Of a stretch of 49,218 nucleotides of DNA, positions 36,936 to 44,379 are shown piece by piece. Made by a program: the position numbers and the translations under genes. Source of the DNA: VFZN01 sp050249615. GTDB lineage: Bacteria; Acidobacteriota; Vicinamibacteria; Vicinamibacterales; UBA2999. Below the pieces are notes generated by a model. It worked only from the letters and a program-made list of their open reading frames with translations. It had not been told where the DNA came from and did no database searches. Position 1 is the first letter of the stretch; every line of letters begins with the position of its first letter. Location: contig JBFWQE010000024.1 in the NCBI GenBank assembly GCA_050249615.1, forward strand, positions 1-49,218. The letters are read 5' to 3'.

Positions 36936-38192
36936 TCAGTGCGACCCGTCGCCGAAGGCGGCCCGGCCGAGCGCGGTCAAGGTGGACGCAGTGTTGGGCG
37001 GCGCCACCAGCGCGTCATACGAGAACAGGATGACGCCGGAGGTGCCCAGCCGGCGCGACGCGGTGATGAACCGCAGCGTCTCGGCGGACGACAGGCGATA
37101 GGCGCCGATGCCGGCCCAGACGGGCCGGCCCGACGCGAACGCGCTGGCCAGGCCGATCTGCTGCTCGAACAGGCGCGGCTCGGGCGTGTAGGCCATCGGG
37201 CACAGGACGTCGATGAGCGCCTGGTCCAGCCACGTGCGCCAGTCCTGGAGCCGCACGTCGTAGGCTTCCTGCGCGTCCGGGATGACCGCTGCGCTCAAGA
37301 TGGCCGACGGCCGGGCAGCCTTCACGGCCGTCCGCACGCGCATGACCAGGGACGTGAGACGCGATCGGCGAAACGCGTCCCAGCGCTGCGGGTAGAGATT
37401 CGGATAGGCCAGAGGATCCAGGCGCTCGCGCGTGTCGGCCGTGCGTCGCTCGGCGGCGGTCATGTCGGGGCGCAGCGCGCGCTTGAACTCCTGCAGCGCC
37501 GCCTGGCTGTAATCGTACTCCGCGCCTGGATAGCGCACGTAGTCGAGGTGCACGCCGTCCAGCTCGTAGCGCTCGACCAGCTCGGTCACCACGGCCGTCA
37601 CGTGGGCTGCCGCCGCCGGCACGAGGGGCGACGCATAGAGTCCCTCGACCTCGTCGCTCCGCGCGCGCGTCCAGCGCGCCAGGCGACCCAGGTACTCGGG
37701 GCTGCGGGTGTCCACGCGACCGAGTTCGGCGGCCAGGGCCCGGGGCACCATCAGCCACTCCGGGTTCCTGTAGACGAGGTGGTCCCGGGAGGCTGGCAAC
37801 GTTGCGGCACTGGAGACGAGGTTCACGGCGATCCAGGCGTGCACCTGGATGCCCGCCGCGTGCGCCTCCGCGATCGTCCGGGCCAACGGATCGAAATCCG
37901 GCTGGCCGGAGAGCTCCGCGGCGCGAGGCTCGAGGCTGCTCTCGTAATACGCGTCGCCACGGCCGCGAACCTGCACGAGCAGCGCGTTGAAGCCGCCGGC
38001 CCGGGCCGCGCCCACCATCCGCGACACCGCCTCGGGCGAGCTGAGGGTAGCGCGCGTGACCCACAGCGCCCGCACGTCGTCGGCCGGGGGATCGGGGGCC
38101 GATGCGCGAGGGGCCATGGCAGCGACGGCCACGGCGGCCAGGGCGCAGGCCACCGCGCGCCAGGAGCCGGCTGGGAAACGGAGCGCAATCAC
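36936..38192 (-). CDS. Glycosyl hydrolase-like 10 (GHL10/YddW-type) exported protein
   Basis: A roughly 418-residue secreted protein. A signal peptide (MIALRFPAGSWRAVACALAA, ending near RASA) precedes a TIM-barrel-like GHL10 domain with ALWVTRATLSSPEAVSRMV, FNALLVQVRGRGDAYY, ERYELDGVHLDYVRYPG and IDVLCPMAYTPE. The conserved Asp in DGVHLDYVRYP is the likely catalytic or binding acidic residue. Relatives include E. coli YddW, a putative murein-acting lipoprotein. An upstream GTG at 38219 lies within the spacer of the predicted promoter, so I use the GTG at 38192. First gene of the symporter/serine-hydrolase operon. Confidence 0.86.
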   Translation of the reverse strand: MIALRFPAGSWRAVACALAAVAVAAMAPRASAPDPPADDVRALWVTRATLSSPEAVSRMVGAARAGGFNALLVQVRGRGDAYYESSLEPRAAELSGQPDFDPLARTIAEAHAAGIQVHAWIAVNLVSSAATLPASRDHLVYRNPEWLMVPRALAAELGRVDTRSPEYLGRLARWTRARSDEVEGLYASPLVPAAAAHVTAVVTELVERYELDGVHLDYVRYPGAEYDYSQAALQEFKRALRPDMTAAERRTADTRERLDPLAYPNLYPQRWDAFRRSRLTSLVMRVRTAVKAARPSAILSAAVIPDAQEAYDVRLQDWRTWLDQALIDVLCPMAYTPEPRLFEQQIGLASAFASGRPVWAGIGAYRLSSAETLRFITASRRLGTSGVILFSYDALVAPPNTASTLTALGRAAFGDGSH

Positions 38193-38204
38193 GGGCAACA
38201 CCGC

Positions 38205-38233
38205 AATGTAGCCCGGCACCGGTCATCCGTCAA
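38205..38233 (-). promoter_or_regulatory. Sigma70-like promoter of the GHL10-symporter operon
   Basis: Minus strand TTGACG (38233-38228), 17 bp, TACATT (38210-38205). Predicted transcription starts near 38198, six bases before the preferred GTG. It rules out the longer start at 38219. The intergenic region also serves the divergent kinase gene. Confidence 0.55.
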
Positions 38234-38278
38234 CGCGTTGTCACGCGAAGTCCCGGCGCGACGTCGTAAGCTAGGACG

Positions 38279-39235
38279 ATGCACGTGCTCGGAATCGATG
38301 CGGGAGGCAGCAAGACCGTGGCACTGCTGGCGACGCCCGAAGGCTGCGTGGTGGCCGAGGCGCGCGCCGGTGGCGCCAACCTCCGCACCCACGGCGAGCT
38401 CGTGGTCGAGAAGATCCTGCACGACGTCATCGATCAGGTGCTCGACGGGCAGGGCATCACGCCCTCCGCCGTGTGCCTCGGCATCGCCGGCGTGGATCGG
38501 GGCGACGACGCGGCCACGATTCGCGGCGTGATGCGCCGCCTGGGTTTCCGCGAGCGCACGCTCATCGTCAACGACGCGCTCATTGCGCTCGTCGCCGGGG
38601 CCGGCCGGCCGACCGGGGTGGTCCTCGTGGCTGGAACCGGGTCGATTGCCTACGGCGTGAACCAGAAAGGCGTAGCGACGCGGTCGGGGGGATGGGGGCC
38701 GGTCCTGGCCGACGAGGGCTCGGGCTACTGGATTGGCAGGCGCGCCCTGGTCGCCATCATGCGCCATGCCGACGGGCGCGGCCCTCGCACGGCGCTGACG
38801 CCCATGATCCTCGAGGCCCTGGGGCTCTCGCGGCCCGACGATCTCGTCAACGAAGTGTACGAGGGCGCCGAGCGGCGGCAACGGGTGGCGACACTCGGGC
38901 CGCTGGTCGAGACGGCCCGCGCGGCCGGGGACGCGGTCGCGGCCGAGATCCTGCGGGAGGCGGCCGTCGAGCTGGTTCATGCCGCCGGCTCGGTCATCAG
39001 CCGCCTCGAGATGCGGGGCGACGTGTTCCAGGCCTTTCTCTCGGGCGGGATGTTCAGGTCCATTCCCTGGCTCGGTGCCGAGGTGACCCGGCGCCTCCTC
39101 GACGTGGCGCCGCGTGCCACGACGTCTCTTCTCACGACCGAGCCGGCCGTGGGTGCCGTGACGCTCGCCCTGGCCGAGGCGTCCGGCGGCGCCCTGGTGC
39201 CGGCCTATCTCGCCGCCGCCGTTCCCGAATCGTGA
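38279..39235 (+). CDS. BadF/BadG/BcrA/BcrD-type amino-sugar kinase (GlcNAc or MurNAc kinase candidate)
   Basis: A 318-residue ASKHA-fold kinase. It has the phosphate-1 motif VLGIDAGGSKTVALL at the N-terminus, ICL-type CLGIAGVDRGDD, VLVAGTGSIAYGVN (phosphate-2), GGWGPVLADEGSGYWIG and FLSGGMFRSIP near the end. Family members include eukaryotic NagK and Clostridium MurK, which phosphorylates both MurNAc and GlcNAc. With murQ and nagB beside it, it probably makes MurNAc-6-P and/or GlcNAc-6-P. Substrate choice is not readable from motifs. Its stop overlaps the nagB GTG. Confidence 0.87.
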   Translation: MHVLGIDAGGSKTVALLATPEGCVVAEARAGGANLRTHGELVVEKILHDVIDQVLDGQGITPSAVCLGIAGVDRGDDAATIRGVMRRLGFRERTLIVNDALIALVAGAGRPTGVVLVAGTGSIAYGVNQKGVATRSGGWGPVLADEGSGYWIGRRALVAIMRHADGRGPRTALTPMILEALGLSRPDDLVNEVYEGAERRQRVATLGPLVETARAAGDAVAAEILREAAVELVHAAGSVISRLEMRGDVFQAFLSGGMFRSIPWLGAEVTRRLLDVAPRATTSLLTTEPAVGAVTLALAEASGGALVPAYLAAAVPES

Positions 39236-39957
39236 ACGTCCAGCGCTTCCCGGATGGGCGGGCCCTGTCGCAGGCCCTCGCTGAAGGCATCCTCGCGGCC
39301 ATCGACCGGCAGCCCGGTCTCGTCCTGGGCCTGCCGACGGGGCGCACGCCGCTCCCGCTCTACGCCGCGCTGCGCGAGCAGACGCGGTCGGCCGCAACGG
39401 ACTGGTCCGCCGTGCGCACGTTCAATCTGGACGAGTTCGTCGGCCTCGGTGCGAGCGACCCGGAAAGCTACCGGGCATACATGGAGCGCGAGCTGTTTGG
39501 CGCCGTGGGCGTCAGTCCAGCGCACGTGGGTTTCCTGGACGGCCGCGCGGCGGATCCCGACAGGGAATGCGCGCGCTACGAGGAGGCGATTGCCGCGGCG
39601 GGCGGCATCGACCTGATGATCCTGGGCATCGGCACCAACGGCCACATCGGGTTCAACGAGCCAGCCCCGGGGCTGCACGCGCGCACGCACCGCGCGCGGC
39701 TCCAGCCGGGCACGCGGGTGGCCAACGCCGTGTTGTTCGGGGGTGACATCTCGCGGGTGCCCGAGGAGGCGCTCTCGATGGGCATGGCCACGATCCTCCG
39801 GGCGCGGGCCGTGATCCTGATGGCGACCGGAGCAGGCAAGGCCGCCGCCGTGGACGCGATGGTCCGGGGGCCCATCACAACGATGCTGCCGGCGTCGTTC
39901 CTGCAGCTGCACGCCGACGTGACGGTGATGGTGGACCCGGCGGCTAGCCTTCGATGA
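39232..39957 (+). CDS. nagB: Glucosamine-6-phosphate deaminase
   Basis: A 241-residue NagB family protein that converts glucosamine-6-P to fructose-6-P and ammonia. It has the phosphate-binding GLPTGRTPLPLYAALRE, FNLDEFVGLG with the catalytic Asp, and GIGTNGHIGFNEPAPGL, followed by TMGMATI-like SMGMATILRARAVILMATG. It is in the size range of short bacterial NagB and more like NagB than 6-phosphogluconolactonase. The GTG start at 39232 overlaps the kinase stop. The 3' end overlaps the convergent murQ by 14 bases. NagA, the deacetylase linking MurQ and NagB, is not in the window. Confidence 0.93.
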   Translation: MNVQRFPDGRALSQALAEGILAAIDRQPGLVLGLPTGRTPLPLYAALREQTRSAATDWSAVRTFNLDEFVGLGASDPESYRAYMERELFGAVGVSPAHVGFLDGRAADPDRECARYEEAIAAAGGIDLMILGIGTNGHIGFNEPAPGLHARTHRARLQPGTRVANAVLFGGDISRVPEEALSMGMATILRARAVILMATGAGKAAAVDAMVRGPITTMLPASFLQLHADVTVMVDPAASLR

Positions 39958-40885
39958 GCGCTCTGAGCCGCGGCTCGATGTCTTCGCCGATGGCCTCGCG
40001 CACCAGGTCGCTCGAGCGCCGGAGCCGCGCGAGCGCCCGGGCATAGGGCAGGCCCGTCTTCTGCATCACGATGGCGGCCTTCACGTTCCAGTGGGCCTTC
40101 TTCAGCAGCTTCTCGGCCTCGGCGGCGTTGAGGCCCACGACGATGTGCAGGATGCGGCGCGCGCGGTCGCGCAGCTTCTCCGAGCCCATCTGCACGTCCA
40201 CCATCAGGTTGCCGTAGGTCTTGCCGACGAGGATCATCGCCGCCGTCGTGAGCATGTTCAGCACGAGCTTGGTGGCCGTGCCGGCCTTGAGCCGCGTGGA
40301 CCCGGCGATGACCTCGGGGCCGACGGCCGGTGCGATGGTCAGATCGACGAAGGTCTGCAGCTCGGTGCGCGGGTCGCAGGTGACGAACAGGACGCGCGAC
40401 CCGGCCTTGCGCCCGCAGGTGAGTGCGCCGCGGACGAACGGCGTCATCCCGCTGGCCGAGACGCCGACGATGACGTCCTTCTTGGTCGGCGAGAGCCGGT
40501 TCACCGCCCGCGCCCCTTCCTCGTAGTTGTCTTCGGCGCCTTCCTTGGCGCGGAAGATGGCCCCCTTGCCGCCCGCCATGATGGCCTGCACCAGCAGGGG
40601 ATCGGTGCCGAAGGTCGGGGGCATCTCCGCCGACTCGAGCACGCCCAGCCGGCCGCTCGTGCCCGCGCCGACGAAGACGATGCGCCCGCCCTTGCGCAGC
40701 GACTTCGCGATGAGGTCCGCACCCACGGCGATGCGATCCCGTTCCTTCTGGACCGCCGCCAGGGCCTTCCGGTCCTCCGCCAGCATCAGGTCGACGATGC
40801 CGGCCGCCGGAAGCTTGTCGATGTTGAGTGAGGCGGGGTTAATCGCTTCGGTGGGGAGGGACTGCCACTTGGAACGTATGGGCAT
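39944..40885 (-). CDS. murQ: N-acetylmuramic acid 6-phosphate etherase
   Basis: A 313-residue MurQ that splits the lactyl ether of MurNAc-6-P to give GlcNAc-6-P and D-lactate. The SIS-fold hallmark VGAGTSGRLGVLESAEMPPTF carries the catalytic Glu, and GVSASGMTPFVRGAL, GPEVIAGSTRLKAGTATKLV and TYGNLMVDVQ follow. A C-terminal UBA-like helical region closes it. It has its own strong promoter candidate and is convergent with kinase-nagB. Its presence shows that the cell can use MurNAc from its own or foreign peptidoglycan. Confidence 0.96.
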   Translation of the reverse strand: MPIRSKWQSLPTEAINPASLNIDKLPAAGIVDLMLAEDRKALAAVQKERDRIAVGADLIAKSLRKGGRIVFVGAGTSGRLGVLESAEMPPTFGTDPLLVQAIMAGGKGAIFRAKEGAEDNYEEGARAVNRLSPTKKDVIVGVSASGMTPFVRGALTCGRKAGSRVLFVTCDPRTELQTFVDLTIAPAVGPEVIAGSTRLKAGTATKLVLNMLTTAAMILVGKTYGNLMVDVQMGSEKLRDRARRILHIVVGLNAAEAEKLLKKAHWNVKAAIVMQKTGLPYARALARLRRSSDLVREAIGEDIEPRLRALIEG

Positions 40886-40912
40886 CGAGCATGCGCCTTC
40901 GACGAAACCCTG

Positions 40913-40941
40913 ATGCTAGTCCCGCCGCCTCGGGCTGTCAA
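40913..40941 (-). promoter_or_regulatory. Strong sigma70-like promoter of murQ
   Basis: Minus strand TTGACA (40941-40936), a perfect -35, a 17-bp spacer and TAGCAT (40918-40913). Transcription would start near 40906, leaving a leader of about 21 nt. It is the best single-strand promoter match in the window. The divergent xer gene starts 28 bases beyond the -35, so its promoter must overlap. Confidence 0.6.
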
Positions 40942-40968
40942 TGACGCCTGAGCTAAGCTGGGGCACCC

Positions 40969-41859
40969 ATGGATGACGCGCGCGTCGATGCCTTCCTGGC
41001 GCACCTGGCCGCCGAGCGCCGCCTGTCGGCGCACACCGTGGAGGCCTACGGCCACGACCTGCAGATGCTGGGCGCGTTCGCCGCGGGGCGTGGGCGTGCC
41101 CCCTCGGCGCTGGACAGGGCCGACGTCGAGGCCTTCATCCGCCAGCTGATGGCCGAGGGGCGGGCGCCCCGCTCGGTGGCGCGCGTGGTGGCGACCGTGC
41201 GCGCCTTCTACCGGTACCTGGTCGTGAGCGGCCACCTGGCGGCCAGTCCGGCGGCCGACGTCCAGGCGCCGCGCACCATCCGCGTGTTGCCGAAGTTCCT
41301 GACCGGTGACGAGGTGGAAGCGCTCCTGCGGGCGCCGGACGTGACCACGCCCCGGGGGCTGCGCGACCGCGCCATGATCGAGCTCCTGTACGCGACCGGC
41401 CTGCGCGTCTCGGAACTCGTGAGCCTGAAGCCGGCGGACGTGAACCTCGAGGAGGGATTTCTGACCACGATGGGGAAGGGGCGCAAGGAGCGCCTCGTTC
41501 CGATCGGTGACGAAGCCGCGCTGTGGGTGCGCCGCTATCTCGAGGAGGCGCGCCCGGTCCTCATCGGCCGCCGGTCGTCCTCGCGCCTGTTCGTGAACGC
41601 GCGCGGCGGCGCCGCCATCACCCGCATCGGCTTCTGGAAGGTGCTGCGCGGGTACGGCGCCGGCCTCGGGCTCGCAGGGCGGCTCAGCCCGCATGTGCTG
41701 CGGCACTCCTTCGCCACGCACCTGCTCGAGCGCGGCGCCGACCTTCGGGCCATCCAGGTGATGCTGGGTCACGCCGACCTCTCCACGACGCAGATCTATA
41801 CCCACATCCTCGATGCCCGCCTGCGCACGCTGTATGATCGGTACCACCCGCGCCGGTGA
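40969..41859 (+). CDS. xerD: Tyrosine site-specific recombinase XerC/XerD
   Basis: A 296-residue recombinase of the usual Xer length. The N-terminal SAM-like core-binding domain (FLAHLAAERRLSAHTVEAYG) precedes the catalytic domain with Arg in LLYATGLRVSELVSL, HVLRHSFATHLLERG (H-x-x-R) and the C-terminal LGHADLSTTQIYTHI carrying the nucleophile Tyr. It should resolve chromosome dimers at dif. XerC and XerD cannot be separated with certainty by eye; the sequence looks slightly more XerD-like. The stop overlaps the PHP gene start. No sign of a phage or integron nearby. Confidence 0.93.
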   Translation: MDDARVDAFLAHLAAERRLSAHTVEAYGHDLQMLGAFAAGRGRAPSALDRADVEAFIRQLMAEGRAPRSVARVVATVRAFYRYLVVSGHLAASPAADVQAPRTIRVLPKFLTGDEVEALLRAPDVTTPRGLRDRAMIELLYATGLRVSELVSLKPADVNLEEGFLTTMGKGRKERLVPIGDEAALWVRRYLEEARPVLIGRRSSSRLFVNARGGAAITRIGFWKVLRGYGAGLGLAGRLSPHVLRHSFATHLLERGADLRAIQVMLGHADLSTTQIYTHILDARLRTLYDRYHPRR

Positions 41860-43559
41860 CTCGCCCGATTCGCCTCACCTTCCTGGGACTGCTGCTCGTG
41901 CTGGCGGCGCTCGCCGCTATCACGCTGTGGCTCCTGCCCCCACCGGCCGCGGCCACCCCCGCCCCGCACTGGCGGCCCGAAGGCCCGATCGTTCGCGGGG
42001 CCTACCACATCCACTCCACCCTCTCCGACGGCACCGGCGACCTGGACGCGATTGCCGGGGCGGCGGCGCGCGCCGGGCTGCAGTTCGTGATCGTCACCGA
42101 CCACGGGGACGCCACCCGCGTGCCTGCCGCGCCGCATTACCGGTTCGGCGTCCTCTGCATAGAGGCCGTCGAGATCAACACCTCGGATGGCCATCTCGTG
42201 GCGCTCGGAGCCGCGCCCTCGGCCTATCCGTTGGCGGGCACGGGGCGGGCGGTCCTCGAGGACGTCCACCGCCTCGGCGGCGCCGGCATCGCGGCGCACC
42301 CCGGCTCGCCCCGCGAGTCGCTGAAGTGGACCGCATGGGACCTCCCGCTCGACGGCCTGGAATGGCTCAACGCCGACAGTGAGTGGCGCGACGAGCTCAT
42401 CGGCTCGCTCGGCCGCCTGATCCTGACGGGCGCACTTCGGCCTGCCGAGACGCTGGCGTCGATCCTGGATCGCCCCGAGGAGGTGATGAACCGGTGGGAC
42501 GCGGCGACCAGGCACGCCCGTCTCGTGGGGCTGGCGGGGGCCGACGCGCACGCGCGGCTCGGATTCCGCCAGCAGACCGAACCATACGAGGGCTGGCACG
42601 TGAAGGTGCCCTCCTACGAGGCGTCGTTCCGCGCGTTCGCCCTGCGCGTGCCGCTCGACGCCCCGCTCTCGGGCGACCCCGGGCGCGATGCCGCCGAGGT
42701 CACCATGCGTCTTCGAGCCGGGCGCACGTTCACCGTCGTGGATGGCCTGGCCACGCCCGGGACCTTCGAGTTCACGGCGACGAGCGCGGGACGCACGGCG
42801 CGGATGGGCGACTACCTCGATGTCGTCGGCGAGGTGATGCTCCACGTGCGGATGGCCGCGCCGCCAGGCGCGCGCATGGTGGTCCTGAAGGACGGCGTGT
42901 CGTTGTTCGATACGACGGACCCCGAGACGCACCTGGGGGTCACGACCGAGCCGGCGGTGTACCGGGTCGAGATCTACACACCCGGTGCGACCGGCCACCC
43001 CCCAATCCCGTGGCTGGTGTCGAACCCCATCTACGTTGGACTGCGGGACATCCATGCACGTGCGCGCGCGACGGCCCGACGCCCCGACGTTCGTGCCAGG
43101 ACGGCCCTCGATTTCGGCGCGTGGGTGCGTGAAGCGAGCCCGGGTTCCGAGAGCACGCTGGAGGCGCCGGCCCCGGCTGACGGCGGGATGGCCTGGTCGT
43201 GGCGCTTTGCCCTGGCGCGAGGCGTTCCCGCCGGGCAGTACGCGGCCCTGCGTTTTCCCCACGCGGGCCTGGAGGGGCACGATCGGATCGAGTTGCGTGC
43301 CAGAGCCGATGGCCCGATGCGGGCCTGGGTCCAGGTGCGGACCCGCCGCGGCGAGCGCTGGGGTCGCACCGTCTACCTGGACGACGCCTTCCGGACGGAG
43401 GAGGCGTTCTTCGACGAGCTCCAGCCGATCGGCGTCACTTCGACGGAGTCGCCCCAGTTGAGCGCGATCGATGCCGTGCTGCTCGTCGTGGACACGCTCA
43501 ACACCCGCCCCGGCTCTGGCGGCCGGGTCGAGATCGCAGGACTGGCGCTGGGGCAGTAG
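41856..43559 (+). CDS. Membrane-anchored PHP-domain metallohydrolase
   Basis: A 567-residue protein. An N-terminal membrane segment or uncleaved signal (about 7-27) precedes a PHP domain (about 45-265) with metal ligands in GAYHIHSTLSDGTGD, VIVTDHGDATR, IAAHPGSPRESL and GADAHARLGF. The C-terminal half (about 300-567) is beta-rich and of unknown type. PHP enzymes are phosphoesterases. The membrane anchor suggests a periplasmic phosphatase or nuclease, which I cannot specify. GTG start overlapping the xer stop (GTGA). Confidence 0.85.
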   Translation: MTRPIRLTFLGLLLVLAALAAITLWLLPPPAAATPAPHWRPEGPIVRGAYHIHSTLSDGTGDLDAIAGAAARAGLQFVIVTDHGDATRVPAAPHYRFGVLCIEAVEINTSDGHLVALGAAPSAYPLAGTGRAVLEDVHRLGGAGIAAHPGSPRESLKWTAWDLPLDGLEWLNADSEWRDELIGSLGRLILTGALRPAETLASILDRPEEVMNRWDAATRHARLVGLAGADAHARLGFRQQTEPYEGWHVKVPSYEASFRAFALRVPLDAPLSGDPGRDAAEVTMRLRAGRTFTVVDGLATPGTFEFTATSAGRTARMGDYLDVVGEVMLHVRMAAPPGARMVVLKDGVSLFDTTDPETHLGVTTEPAVYRVEIYTPGATGHPPIPWLVSNPIYVGLRDIHARARATARRPDVRARTALDFGAWVREASPGSESTLEAPAPADGGMAWSWRFALARGVPAGQYAALRFPHAGLEGHDRIELRARADGPMRAWVQVRTRRGERWGRTVYLDDAFRTEEAFFDELQPIGVTSTESPQLSAIDAVLLVVDTLNTRPGSGGRVEIAGLALGQ

Positions 43560-43578
43560 CCGGAGGCCGAAACCGCCC

Positions 43579-43619
43579 ACGGCGAGGAGGGAATCGAACT
43601 TGCTCGGCACTCGCCGAGC
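43579..43619. other. tRNA-like antisense remnant and perfect hairpin before the RAYT gene
   Basis: GCTCGGC (43602-43608), loop ACTC, GCCGAGC (43613-43619) is a perfect 7-bp stem ending one base before the ATG. On the minus strand the preceding bases read GTTCGATTCCCTC, like the T-arm of a tRNA, with the hairpin standing where a long variable arm would be. The 5' half of a T-stem is not preserved and no other tRNA arm is found, so this is at most a remnant. Confidence 0.5.
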
Positions 43620-43620
43620 C

Positions 43621-44169
43621 ATGCCGATCCCACCCGTCCCTTTCGATTTCGACCACGTGCACGGGCCGGCCCTGTACGCACGCGTGGAGGCCGCCAACGG
43701 ATATCCCGTTCTCGCCGCGACAGATGTGGCGCGCGCGGTCGTGATGGCGCTGTTGCGTACATCGCGCGCTTTCGATGTCGCGGCTGTGGCGTACTGCGTG
43801 ATGCCCGACCATGTCCATCTGGTCCTGGCCGGGCAGGCCACCGACAGCGACACCCGGACCGCGCTTCGACGCTGGAAGCAGGTGAGCGGGGCAGCACACC
43901 GCAGGCGGTCTGGCTTGACACTCTGGCGGCCGCGGTGCGCCGAGCACGTGCTGCACGACCCCACGGCGTTGTGGGAGGCGGTAGCCTACCTGGCCGGCGA
44001 GCCGGTCCGGGCGGGACTTGCGCGAGTGGCGGGCGAGTATCCGTGGCTGAGCGTGCCGCCCGCCTGCGCGCCGCGGCTCGCCGGAGCCGGGCGGCCGGCG
44101 CCACGCCCGGACTGGTGGCCGGACCGCATTACTTCCGGATGTCGTACCGGATACTCATCTCCCAGATGA
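43621..44169 (+). CDS. REP-associated tyrosine transposase (RAYT), Y1/HUH family
   Basis: A 182-residue single-strand transposase relative. It has the HUH motif in YCVMPDHVHLVLAG (H64, H66) and the RAYT C-terminal block LWRPRCAEHVLHDPTALW...VAYLAGEPVRAGL (candidate nucleophile Y123) ending AGEYPWLS. The N-terminal strand is diverged from the usual YHV-N-R form. No inverted IS ends or target duplications are seen, consistent with a domesticated RAYT that acts on dispersed REP hairpins. Its last 41 bases overlap the convergent small membrane gene. The hairpin just before its ATG is a candidate binding site. Confidence 0.85.
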   Translation: MPIPPVPFDFDHVHGPALYARVEAANGYPVLAATDVARAVVMALLRTSRAFDVAAVAYCVMPDHVHLVLAGQATDSDTRTALRRWKQVSGAAHRRRSGLTLWRPRCAEHVLHDPTALWEAVAYLAGEPVRAGLARVAGEYPWLSVPPACAPRLAGAGRPAPRPDWWPDRITSGCRTGYSSPR

Positions 44170-44377
44170 GCACGGCAATGCCGGCCGCGAGGAGCCCGCC
44201 GCCGATGCCGAGCACCGCGAGGGCATTGAAGAACGGCCGCGTGCCGCGTTCGCCCGCGTGCATCGCGGCGATGAGCAGCACGAACCCCCCGGCGATGACC
44301 ACCAGCGACGCGACCAGGGACACGACGCCGACGAGGGCGCGGACGAACGACTTCTGGTCGCGTGGCGGGGTCGGCAT
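44129..44377 (-). CDS. Small two-helix membrane protein of unknown function
   Basis: An 82-residue protein with two clear hydrophobic helices (about 13-38 and 51-72), a Lys/Arg-containing N-terminus (PTPPRDQKSFVR) and a basic C-terminus (SIRYDIRK). I recognise no family. It starts two bases after the LptF-LptG fusion stop on the same strand, so it is co-transcribed with it. Its 3' end overlaps the RAYT gene, which makes its exact end firm but its function unknown. Confidence 0.7.
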   Translation of the reverse strand: MPTPPRDQKSFVRALVGVVSLVASLVVIAGGFVLLIAAMHAGERGTRPFFNALAVLGIGGGLLAAGIAVLIWEMSIRYDIRK

Positions 44378-44379
44378 GA

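Noticed and set aside
40954..40959. TAAGCT before xer as a promoter -10 (a similar TAAGCT precedes the kinase at 38267-38272)
   Set aside because: Neither has a -35-like sequence at 16-18 bp, so I could not support a promoter.
43579..43619. A functional tRNA gene on the minus strand
   Set aside because: Only a T-loop-like string and one hairpin are present; the T-stem does not pair and no acceptor, D or anticodon arms fit.
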